Positions 1 through 6,461 of a DNA stretch of 10,757 bases are shown here, in pieces (position 1 is the first letter of the stretch; the number at the start of each line of letters is the position of its first letter). The translations under genes were made by a program, and so were the position numbers. A model generated the notes under the pieces. It saw only the letters and a program-made list of their open reading frames with translations. It did no database searches and was not told where the DNA came from. Origin of the DNA: Burkholderiales bacterium (GTDB taxonomy: Bacteria > Pseudomonadota > Gammaproteobacteria > Burkholderiales > Burkholderiaceae_C); contig CANJKD010000029.1 of NCBI GenBank assembly GCA_947474415.1, positions 1 through 10,757 of the forward strand, given 5' to 3'.

Positions 1-173
1 CCTCTCATCCAGATGACGTGCCACAGGTTGCGGGAGGCTGCCACGCGGGTTCTCCTGGGGGTCTTTTGTTAACTTCTATGCAGGTCCGTTCACGTGTTGC
101 TTCCTAAACTCCCGCCGCGCTTCGCACATGCGGGCGCTTGACGGTCAGATGTTGACCTGCACTAGGAAATGAA
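1..173. other. left edge, no supported gene
   Basis: I see no gene that can be defended here. Two + strand frames are open from the window edge, one to a TAA at 70-72 and one to a TAA at 111-113. Either could be the last codons of a gene lying to the left, but 23-36 residues of unremarkable composition are not enough to decide. No terminator with a T-run is visible. Confidence 0.4.
143..157. promoter_or_regulatory. short dyad, possible operator
   Basis: GGTCA (143-147) and TGACC (153-157) form a perfect 5-bp inverted repeat around a 5-bp spacer. The motif TTGAC occurs twice nearby (139-143 and 152-156). The site lies about 150 bp upstream of the first gene of the transporter unit, where a regulator site would be expected. 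A 5-bp dyad can easily arise by chance and I found no convincing -35/-10 pair next to it, so the regulatory role is only a suggestion. Confidence 0.2.
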
Positions 174-272
174 ATGGCTCGTCCAGGGATTGAAGGTGAA
201 TGGGTCCAATCATTCATCGCGGAGGTCGAGTACTTCGGCGCCAAGGCCGACACGGCACTGGTTGCCGCATGA
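174..272 (+). CDS. possible small ORF, 32 residues
   Basis: An ATG at 174 sits 5 nt after AGGAA (164-168), a usable ribosome binding site, and opens a 32-codon frame ending with TGA at 270-272. The peptide starts MARPGIEGEW and has a mixed composition with aromatic and acidic residues (EVEYFGAK), unlike the Arg/Ala-rich product of an antisense shadow. It is in the same frame as the synthetase-like gene that starts at 306, separated from it by this stop and 11 codons. It could be a leader peptide, a leftover gene end, or chance. I do not recognise it. Confidence 0.2.
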   Translation: MARPGIEGEWVQSFIAEVEYFGAKADTALVAA

Positions 273-305
273 GAGCCAGCCACGTCACGCCACGCCACGA
301 CCGCG

Positions 306-1367
306 ATGAAAGCTGACCGCGTCGACTTCGCCCCGGCACTTCTCGCGGCCTTCAGCGCGCAGGCGCTGCAGCGGCCACGTGCGGAGGCGCTGCGGGTGAT
401 GCGCCATGGCGCGTGGCAGCGGCTGAGCTGGTCCGAACTCGCGGTTCGCGCGGGGCATGCGGCTCGGGGCTGGGCAACTTTGGGCGTTGGGCGGGGCGAC
501 ACGATCGTCGTCGTCGGCGCGCTCAGTGAATCGTTCATCCTGACCCTGATCGCCGTGCAGTTGCTGGGTGCGCGGATCAAGGTCGAAGCCGACGCGGCGC
601 TGGACCGTGCGATTGCCGATGCCCACTTCGTGCTCGCGCAGGACACACGCGAGGTTGATCGGGTGCTGATGCATTGCTCCGCGTCGTTGCGCGCATTGGT
701 CATCGAGAACGAGTTCGGCACCGAGACCTCGATCAATGTCGTGCCGCTGGGCTGGGATCGCCTGATCGAAGCTGGCGCGGCGCAGGCCACAAGATCGCTT
801 GATGCGGGCACGGATGTAGGCACGAACACGCTCGCACCTGAGCCAGGCGGCCCGGCTCGAACCGGCACGCCATGGCGCACCGTGCTTGCCGACTTCCCGC
901 TGTGCTGGCTTCCCGGCCTGCGCTGGCTGATGGATTCGTGGCCGGCCATCGGCGCGACCCTGGTTGTTGCCGGCGCCGGCGCCGATGCCGGTGCCGCATT
1001 GATTGATGCCCGCCCCGAGTTGTGGATCGCTTCGGCGCAAACGCTGGCAGCGTTCGATGCCGACGCGCGCGGCCGCGTGCCGGCCGCCGGCCTCGGCGCG
1101 CGTGCGGCCCGAGGCGCGCTGGCCGAAGGAAGCGGACCGTTGCAGGCCGCCATGCGCTGGCGCCTGCGCCAGGTGCTGAGCCTGCGCAGCGTGCAAGCGG
1201 TGCTGACCGAGCCACAGACCGCGCCCACCGCCGTCGCGCTGCTGCGGCGCCTGGGCGTGGCCGTCGACTTCGATCTGCCGCAGCCGGCCGAGGTGACGCG
1301 GCCGCGCATCCCGACCCACGATCGGGTCGAGCCGTTCAAGCCAAAGACGAACCGGGCCGCGCCATGA
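306..1367 (+). CDS. truncated, degenerate acyl-CoA synthetase-like (AMP-binding) protein
   Basis: The 353-residue product resembles the first half of long-chain acyl-CoA synthetases (ANL superfamily, usually about 600-660 residues). Residues 9-85 follow the family N-terminus (PALLAAFSAQ; LSWSELA; ALGVGRGD-like TLGVGRGDTI). The part near FPLCWLPGLRWLMDSWPAIG corresponds to the region after the P-loop. LRRLGVAVDFDLPQPAE falls where full-length enzymes have GV...YGxTE. The glycine-rich TSGTTGxPKG ATP-binding motif (A3) is absent, the A5 motif is degraded, and the C-terminal lid domain with its catalytic lysine is missing, so adenylation activity is unlikely. The frame is nevertheless open throughout. 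The stop overlaps the livG start as ATGA (1364-1367), giving translational coupling. No good Shine-Dalgarno precedes ATG 306. Full-length AMP-binding genes often precede similar liv-type clusters in betaproteobacteria, so this is probably a decayed or repurposed member. A regulatory or scaffolding role is conceivable but unsupported. Confidence 0.75.
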   Translation: MKADRVDFAPALLAAFSAQALQRPRAEALRVMRHGAWQRLSWSELAVRAGHAARGWATLGVGRGDTIVVVGALSESFILTLIAVQLLGARIKVEADAALDRAIADAHFVLAQDTREVDRVLMHCSASLRALVIENEFGTETSINVVPLGWDRLIEAGAAQATRSLDAGTDVGTNTLAPEPGGPARTGTPWRTVLADFPLCWLPGLRWLMDSWPAIGATLVVAGAGADAGAALIDARPELWIASAQTLAAFDADARGRVPAAGLGARAARGALAEGSGPLQAAMRWRLRQVLSLRSVQAVLTEPQTAPTAVALLRRLGVAVDFDLPQPAEVTRPRIPTHDRVEPFKPKTNRAAP

Positions 1368-2182
1368 ACGCGCAACCGTGGCTCTCTCTGGCCGGGATCT
1401 CGCTCTCGTTCGGCGGCGTGAAGGCCGTGACCAACGTGAGCTTCGATGTGCATCGCGGCGAGATGCTGTCCGTCATCGGTCCCAACGGTGCGGGAAAGAG
1501 TTCGATCCTCAACGTGATCAACGGCATCTACCGCGCCCAGAGCGGCCGGGTCACGTTCGACGGCCATGTCTTCGATCAGATCACGCCGCACGAGGCCGCG
1601 CACCAAGGCATTGGCCGCACGTTCCAGAACCTGGCGCTGTTCAAGGGCATGAGCGTGATCGAGAACGTGCTGACCGGCCGCAACCTGAAGATGCGCTCGT
1701 CGTTCCTCGCGCATGCACTGCGGCTGCGGTCGGCGCGGCGGGAAGAGACCCGCCAGCGCGAGAAGGCGCACCAGATGATCGAGTTCCTCGGCCTGCAGGG
1801 TCATCGCGACACGCCGGTGAGGCAGCTCTCCTACGGCCTGCAGAAGCGGGTGGAACTGGCACGAGCATTGGCTGCCGAACCGCGGCTGCTGCTGCTCGAT
1901 GAGCCGATGGCCGGCATGAACACGGCGGAGAAGCATGAGATGTCGAGAATCATCGTCGAGGCCAACCGTAAGCTCGGCACGACCATCGTGCTGATCGAGC
2001 ACGACATGGGCGTGGTGATGGACATCTCCGACCGCGTCGTCGTGCTCGACTACGGCAAGATGATCGCCGACGGCGCGCCGTCAGAGGTCCGCGACAACCC
2101 CGCCGTGGTCGCTGCCTATCTCGGCCTCGCGCCTGGGGATTCCGCATCTGTCGGCACCGCGCCCGGCGGCCCGCTGCAATGA
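1364..2182 (+). CDS. livG: LIV-type ABC transporter ATPase LivG
   Basis: This 272-residue cytoplasmic ATPase is one of two that power a HAAT-family (LIV-type) importer. It has Walker A GPNGAGKS (39-46), Q-loop Gln88 in RTFQN, the signature LSYGLQKRVE (155-164), Walker B LLLLDEP (175-181) and the H-loop His213 in IEHDM. The LSYG form of the signature and the closing AYLG (251-254) are typical of LivG rather than LivF. All catalytic residues are present, so it should be active. The start at 1364 is fixed by alignment (MNAQPWLSLAGISLSFGG) and overlaps the previous stop by 4 bp. The stop in turn overlaps livH by 4 bp, so the three genes are likely translated in a coupled way. The transported substrate cannot be read from this subunit. 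Confidence 0.95.
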   Translation: MNAQPWLSLAGISLSFGGVKAVTNVSFDVHRGEMLSVIGPNGAGKSSILNVINGIYRAQSGRVTFDGHVFDQITPHEAAHQGIGRTFQNLALFKGMSVIENVLTGRNLKMRSSFLAHALRLRSARREETRQREKAHQMIEFLGLQGHRDTPVRQLSYGLQKRVELARALAAEPRLLLLDEPMAGMNTAEKHEMSRIIVEANRKLGTTIVLIEHDMGVVMDISDRVVVLDYGKMIADGAPSEVRDNPAVVAAYLGLAPGDSASVGTAPGGPLQ

Positions 2183-3072
2183 GCGCCGCCATGTCCTTCT
2201 TCGCGGAAGTCCTGATCGGCGGCCTGCTGGCCGGCGTGATGTATTCGATGGTCGCGATCGGCTTCGTGCTGATCTACAAGGCCTCGGGCGTTTTCAACTT
2301 CGCGCAGGGTTCGATGGTGCTCTTCGCCGCACTCACCTACGTGAGCCTGATCGAACGAGGCTTCGCGTGGTGGCAGTCGTTCGTCGTAACGCTGGCCGCG
2401 ATGATCGTGCTCGCGCTCGTCGTCGGCCGCGTCGTGTTGCGGCCGCTGGTGAACCGGACGCCGCTCGTGCTCTTCATGGCGACCCTGGGCCTGAGCTTCA
2501 TCCTCGAAGGCGTTGCGCAATGGCTGTGGGGTGCGCAGGTGCATCAGCTCGATCTCGGCATCGACGACAAGCCCTTCGAGGTGGCGGGCATCTTCATCAG
2601 CGCGTTCGATATCTTTGCCGCCGCCATCGCCTGCGTGCTTGTGGCCACGCTGAGTCTGGTCTTCAACAAGACGCGCATCGGCCTGAAGCTGCGCGCGGTG
2701 GCCGACGACGCGCTCGCCGCACAGGCCGTGGGCATCAACATCGAAACGGTGTGGGCCGTGGTCTGGACGGCTGCGGGCATCGTGGCGTTGGTGGCAGGCC
2801 TGCTCTGGGGCGCGCGCACCGGCGTGCAGTTCTCGCTCTCGCTGATCGTGCTCAAGGCTTTGCCGGTACTGATCATCGGCGGCTTCTCGTCGATCCCGGG
2901 CGCGATCGTCGGCGGCCTGATCGTCGGCGCCTCGGAGAAGCTGGCCGAGATCTACATCGGGCCCTTGATCGGCAGCGGCATCGAGAACTGGTTTCCGTAC
3001 ATGCTCGCGCTGGCCTTCCTGTTCTATCGCCCGTTCGGCCTGTTCGGCGAACGCACGGTGCAGCGGGTCTGA
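2179..3072 (+). CDS. livH: LIV-type ABC transporter permease LivH
   Basis: This 297-residue inner-membrane permease is made almost wholly of hydrophobic segments. The family hallmark NFAQG is at 40-44 after IYKASGVF, and the cytoplasmic coupling segment RIGLKLRAVADD (166-177) followed by AQAVGI contacts the ATPases. The C-terminus ends with YRPFGLFGE, as in family members. Length and order match LivH (BPD_transp_2 family). It would pair with LivM to form the membrane channel. The first ATG (2179) overlaps the livG stop; a second in-frame ATG at codon 5 is possible, but the ATGA overlap favours the first. No internal disruption is seen. Confidence 0.95.
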   Translation: MSAAMSFFAEVLIGGLLAGVMYSMVAIGFVLIYKASGVFNFAQGSMVLFAALTYVSLIERGFAWWQSFVVTLAAMIVLALVVGRVVLRPLVNRTPLVLFMATLGLSFILEGVAQWLWGAQVHQLDLGIDDKPFEVAGIFISAFDIFAAAIACVLVATLSLVFNKTRIGLKLRAVADDALAAQAVGINIETVWAVVWTAAGIVALVAGLLWGARTGVQFSLSLIVLKALPVLIIGGFSSIPGAIVGGLIVGASEKLAEIYIGPLIGSGIENWFPYMLALAFLFYRPFGLFGERTVQRV

Positions 3073-3089
3073 CGGAAGTGGACACTGCA

Positions 3090-4169
3090 ATGACGACAAG
3101 ACTTCACGCCTTCCATGCCGGACCTGCGCAGCGCGTCGCGACCGGCTGGCTGCCGCCAATCGCCACCTGGCCCAAAGCCCAGTTGGCGCTCTTTCTCGCC
3201 GCCTTCGCTGTCGTGCCCTTCATCGCGAACGACTACTGGTTCTCGGCCATCCTGGTGCCGCTGCTCGTGTTCTCGCTCGCCGGGCTTGGCCTCAACATCC
3301 TCACCGGTTATACCGGGCAGCTCTCGGTCGGGTCGGCGGCGTTCATGTCCATCGGTGCCTTCAGCGCCTACAACTTCGCGCTGCGCCTGCCGGACTTGCC
3401 GCTGCTCGTGAGCATGGCGGCCGGCGCACTGATCGCTGCCGTCTTCGGTGTGCTGGTCGGCTTGCCGAGCCTGCGCATCAAAGGCTTCTACCTCATCGTC
3501 TCGACACTGGCCGCGCAGTTCTTCGTCGAGTGGGTGTTTGTCAAGTTCGGCTGGTTCTCGAACTACAACGCCTCGGGCGTGATTACCGCGCCGCGCCTCG
3601 CCGTCGCAGGCCTCGACTTCAGCTCGCCGGTCGGCCGCTACTTCTTCACGCTGGTCATCGTCACGGTGCTGACGGTGCTCGCGCTGTACATGATCCGCAG
3701 CCACACCGGCCGCAGATGGATGGCGGTACGCGACATGGACACGGCTGCGGCTTCGCTCGGCATCCCGATCTCCCGCGTCAAGCTGCTCTCCTTCGCGATC
3801 AGTTCCTTCTATCTCGGCGTGGCCGGCTCGCTCTGGGCCTTCGCCTATGTCGGCACGGTGGAGCCGCACGGCTTCGACCTGCCGCGCTCGTTCCAGATCC
3901 TCTTCATCGTGATCATCGGCGGCCTCGGCAGCGTGCTCGGAAGCTTTCTCGGTGCTGCGTTCATCGTGCTGTTCCCGGTGCTCTTGTCGACGTTCGCGAG
4001 CAGCAGCCTCGCCGGCATCATCGACGCGGGCAACGTCCCGAACGCCGAGAAGATCGTCTTCGGCAGCCTTATCATCTGGTTCCTGATCAAGGAACCCGAA
4101 GGCATCGCCAGGCTGGCTCGCAACGCGATCCGGCGGCTGCTCGCCTGGCCGCTGCAGCCGCCTTCTTGA
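3090..4169 (+). CDS. livM: LIV-type ABC transporter permease LivM
   Basis: This 359-residue inner-membrane permease is the partner of LivH. The open frame extends far upstream, but that part is a shadow of livH; ATG 3090 is preceded by GGAAG (3074-3078) and lies 17 bp after the livH stop. The family motif GYTGQLSVGSAAFMSIGAF is at 73-91 (most relatives have GH where this has GS). GLPSLRIKGFYLIVSTLA follows at 124-141, and the coupling segment SHTGRRWMAVRDMDTAA is at 204-220. A hydrophilic N-terminus of about 30 residues precedes the first membrane segment at about 31-46. The product ends with an arginine-rich tail. It is intact and belongs to the same operon. Confidence 0.95.
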   Translation: MTTRLHAFHAGPAQRVATGWLPPIATWPKAQLALFLAAFAVVPFIANDYWFSAILVPLLVFSLAGLGLNILTGYTGQLSVGSAAFMSIGAFSAYNFALRLPDLPLLVSMAAGALIAAVFGVLVGLPSLRIKGFYLIVSTLAAQFFVEWVFVKFGWFSNYNASGVITAPRLAVAGLDFSSPVGRYFFTLVIVTVLTVLALYMIRSHTGRRWMAVRDMDTAAASLGIPISRVKLLSFAISSFYLGVAGSLWAFAYVGTVEPHGFDLPRSFQILFIVIIGGLGSVLGSFLGAAFIVLFPVLLSTFASSSLAGIIDAGNVPNAEKIVFGSLIIWFLIKEPEGIARLARNAIRRLLAWPLQPPS

Positions 4170-4182
4170 CACTGTACCCGCC

Positions 4183-4238
4183 GCTGCTTTTTCGCAGCTT
4201 CCGATATGCCCGGCCGTGCTCCGGCCGTCTTTTGTCTC
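4183..4238 (+). terminator. two hairpins in the livM/binding-protein gap, possible attenuator
   Basis: Inside the 103-bp gap, GCTGC (4183-4187) pairs with GCAGC (4194-4198) around a TTTTTC loop. Then CGGCCG (4211-4216) pairs with CGGCCG (4222-4227) around a 5-nt loop, followed by TCTTTTGTCTC (4228-4238). The second hairpin has the form of a weak rho-independent terminator. Such an element before a binding-protein gene could protect or terminate transcripts so that the binding protein is made in different amounts from the membrane parts. The stem is only 6 bp, so the strength is uncertain. Confidence 0.45.
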
Positions 4239-4258
4239 GATCTTTAGCTTTCATTCCC

Positions 4259-4266
4259 AAGGAGAG
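4259..4266 (+). promoter_or_regulatory. strong ribosome binding site of the binding-protein gene
   Basis: AAGGAGAG at 4259-4266 ends 6 nt before ATG 4273. It is the best Shine-Dalgarno sequence in the window and decides the start over an in-frame ATG at 4216. A strong site fits the high level at which periplasmic binding proteins are normally made. Confidence 0.75.
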
Positions 4267-4272
4267 AACACT

Positions 4273-5607
4273 ATGACTTCATCACTGCGTCAACGTCTGC
4301 TGCTCGTTTCGGCCGCTGCCGGCCTCGTCTTCGCCTCGCCCGCCTGGTCCCAGGCGAAGGAGCAGTACTTCCCGCTGCAGAGCTACCGCGTCGGCCCGTA
4401 TGCGGCTGGCGGCACCGGCTTCTTCGGCGGCTTCATCGACTACATGCAGATGATCAACACCCGCGACGGCGGCGTGAACGGCGTGAAGCTCACCTGGAGC
4501 GAATGCGAGACCGAGTACGCGGTCGAGAAGGGCGTCGAGTGCTACGAGCGCCTGAAGAAGGGCTTGAACGGCGCACCGGCCGCTGCCACCAACCCGCTCA
4601 GCGTCGGCATCGCCTACGCCACGCTGGAGCGCTCCACGGCCGACAAGCTGCCGCTGATCACGATCAACCACGGCCGTACCGATTCGACCGACGGGCGCGT
4701 CTTCCCGTACATCTTCCCGCTGCAGTTGAACCCGTACAGCGAGGCCTCGGCGGTCATCAACTACATCGGCACGAAAAGCGGCGGGCTCGACAAGCTCAAG
4801 GGCAAGAAGATCGTCACGCTGTATCACGGCTCGCCGTACGGCAAGGAGACGATCCCCGTGCTCGACATCCTGGCGAAGAAGTACGGCTTCGAGGTGATCC
4901 ACATCGAGGTGCCGCACCCGGGCAACGAGCAGCAGTCGCAGTGGCTGCAGATCCGCCGCGACAAGCCGGACTGGGTCTTCCTGCGCGGCTGGGGCGTGAT
5001 GAACCCGGTGGCGCTGAAGAACGCGCAGAAGGTCGGTTTCCCGGCCGACCACGTCATCGGCAACATCTGGAGCAATTCGGAAGACGACGCCGCACCCGCC
5101 GGCGATGCCGCCAAGGGCTTCATCGCGATCACGACGCATCCGTCGGGCACCAACTTCCCGGTGCTGCAGGACATCGACAAATACGTGGTCAAAGCCGGCA
5201 AGGGCAACCTCTCCGACCCGAACATCTTCGGCCGCGTCTACTACAACCTCGGCGTCAACAACGGCATCCTCAACGTCGAGGCGATCCGCCTCGCGCAGGC
5301 GAAGTACGGCAAGCGCCCGCTCACCGGTGAAGAGACGCGCTGGGGCTTCGAGAACATCAACATCGACGACGCGCGCCTGAAGCAGCTCGGCGCGACCGGC
5401 CTGCTGCAGCACCTCAAGCTCAGCTGCACCGACCACGAAGGCGGCGGCGCGGTGCGCTTCCAGCAGTGGGACGGCAAGCAATGGAAGTTGATCAGCGATT
5501 GGGTCCAGGCCGATCGCCCCCTGCTCCGGTCGATCATCGAAGAGTCGTCGACCAAGTACGCGAAAGAGAAGGGCATCACGGTGCGCGATTGCGCCAAGGA
5601 AGGGTAA
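4273..5607 (+). CDS. periplasmic substrate-binding protein of the LIV-type ABC transporter
   Basis: This 444-residue product captures the solute in the periplasm and delivers it to LivH/LivM. The N-terminus is a Sec signal peptide: positive residues (R6, R8), a hydrophobic core (L9-F20), and likely cleavage near A24-A28 (PAWSQA, then KEQYF). The mature part has the type I two-lobe fold of the Peripla_BP_6 group, with GTGFFGGFIDYMQMINTRDG at its start and KGKKIVTLYHGSPYGKE at the opening of the second lobe. At 444 residues it is longer than classical LivK (about 370), like binding proteins for non-amino-acid substrates in betaproteobacterial clusters. Four cysteines remain after processing (in SECETEY, VECYERL, LSCTDH and RDCAKEG), enough for two disulfides. 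The ligand cannot be deduced. The stop is one base from the livF start. Confidence 0.92.
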   Translation: MTSSLRQRLLLVSAAAGLVFASPAWSQAKEQYFPLQSYRVGPYAAGGTGFFGGFIDYMQMINTRDGGVNGVKLTWSECETEYAVEKGVECYERLKKGLNGAPAAATNPLSVGIAYATLERSTADKLPLITINHGRTDSTDGRVFPYIFPLQLNPYSEASAVINYIGTKSGGLDKLKGKKIVTLYHGSPYGKETIPVLDILAKKYGFEVIHIEVPHPGNEQQSQWLQIRRDKPDWVFLRGWGVMNPVALKNAQKVGFPADHVIGNIWSNSEDDAAPAGDAAKGFIAITTHPSGTNFPVLQDIDKYVVKAGKGNLSDPNIFGRVYYNLGVNNGILNVEAIRLAQAKYGKRPLTGEETRWGFENINIDDARLKQLGATGLLQHLKLSCTDHEGGGAVRFQQWDGKQWKLISDWVQADRPLLRSIIEESSTKYAKEKGITVRDCAKEG

Positions 5608-5608
5608 A

Positions 5609-6436
5609 GTGAAGCCGGCCACGACTGCGTTGCTCTCGGTCAATGCGATCGAGGTCGCCTACGAAGGCGTGATCGTCGCACTGCGCGGCGTCACGCTGCA
5701 GGTGACGAGCGGCGCGATCGTGGCGTTGCTCGGCGCCAATGGTGCGGGCAAGTCGACCACGCTCAAGGCGATCTCGCGGCTGCTCGCTGCCGAGCGCGGC
5801 GAGGTGGTCCGCGGCTCGATAGCGTTCGAGGGCGGCGACGTGGCCGGCTTGCCGCCGCACCGGCTGGTCGAGCGCGGCGTGGCCCAGGTGCTTGAAGGCC
5901 GGCGCTGCTTCCCGCACCTGAGCTTCGAGGAGAACCTGTTGCTCGGCGGCTTTGTGCGGCATCGCTCGGGCCAGCAGATCGGGCGCGCGCTGGACCGGGT
6001 CTATGCGCGCTTTCCGCGGATCGCAACCCTGCGTCGCCGTCAGGCCGGATTCGCCTCTGGCGGCGAGCAGCAGATGATCGCGATCGGCCGCGCGCTGATG
6101 TCCGAACCGCGCCTGGTGCTGCTCGACGAGCCTTCGATGGGCCTCGCACCCATCATCGTCAGCGAGATCTTCGATGCGGTGCGCAAGCTCAATCGCGACG
6201 ATGGCGTGAGCTTCCTGCTAGCCGAGCAGAACGCCGCGATGGCCTTGCGCGTTGCCGACTTCGGCTACGTACTCGAAAGCGGTCGCGTCGCCCTGCAGGG
6301 ATCGGCCGAGGAACTGCTGGCGCGCGACGACGTGAAGAGCTTCTACCTCGGCGAAAGCGCCGACGGCCGGAACCGCTTCATCGACCCGCACCGCGTGCGC
6401 CACTTCGTGCCCGCACCCGCATCCATCCACGCATAA
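5609..6436 (+). CDS. livF: LIV-type ABC transporter ATPase LivF
   Basis: This 275-residue product is the second ATPase of the importer. It has Walker A GANGAGKST (42-50), Q-loop Gln93, signature ASGGEQQM (149-156), Walker B LVLLDEP (169-175) and the LivF-type H-loop AEQN (205-208), where Gln replaces the usual His as in most LivF proteins. VLEGRRCFPHLSFEENL (94-110) is the family segment after the Q-loop. The start is GTG at 5609, one base after the binding-protein stop, with AAGGAAGG (5596-5603) as ribosome binding site. After the usual FYLG end (246-249) there is a tail of about 26 residues (DPHRVRHFVPAPASIHA at the end) that most LivF proteins lack. Otherwise the gene is ordinary and intact. 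Confidence 0.95.
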   Translation: MKPATTALLSVNAIEVAYEGVIVALRGVTLQVTSGAIVALLGANGAGKSTTLKAISRLLAAERGEVVRGSIAFEGGDVAGLPPHRLVERGVAQVLEGRRCFPHLSFEENLLLGGFVRHRSGQQIGRALDRVYARFPRIATLRRRQAGFASGGEQQMIAIGRALMSEPRLVLLDEPSMGLAPIIVSEIFDAVRKLNRDDGVSFLLAEQNAAMALRVADFGYVLESGRVALQGSAEELLARDDVKSFYLGESADGRNRFIDPHRVRHFVPAPASIHA

Positions 6437-6461
6437 TCCCTTTGAAAAGTAAAAATCCATC

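Noticed and set aside
104..2002. Long open frame on the minus strand opposite the synthetase-like gene and livG
   Set aside because: Its product is dominated by Arg, Ala, Ser, His and Gln with no domain pattern, as expected of an antisense frame of GC-rich genes; the + strand genes have clear motifs.
2116..5643. Three further long minus-strand frames opposite livH, livM and the binding-protein gene (2116-3159, 3024-4172, 4282-5643)
   Set aside because: Composition is rich in Arg, Glu, Asp, His and Gln with no recognisable fold, and each lies exactly opposite a well-supported gene.
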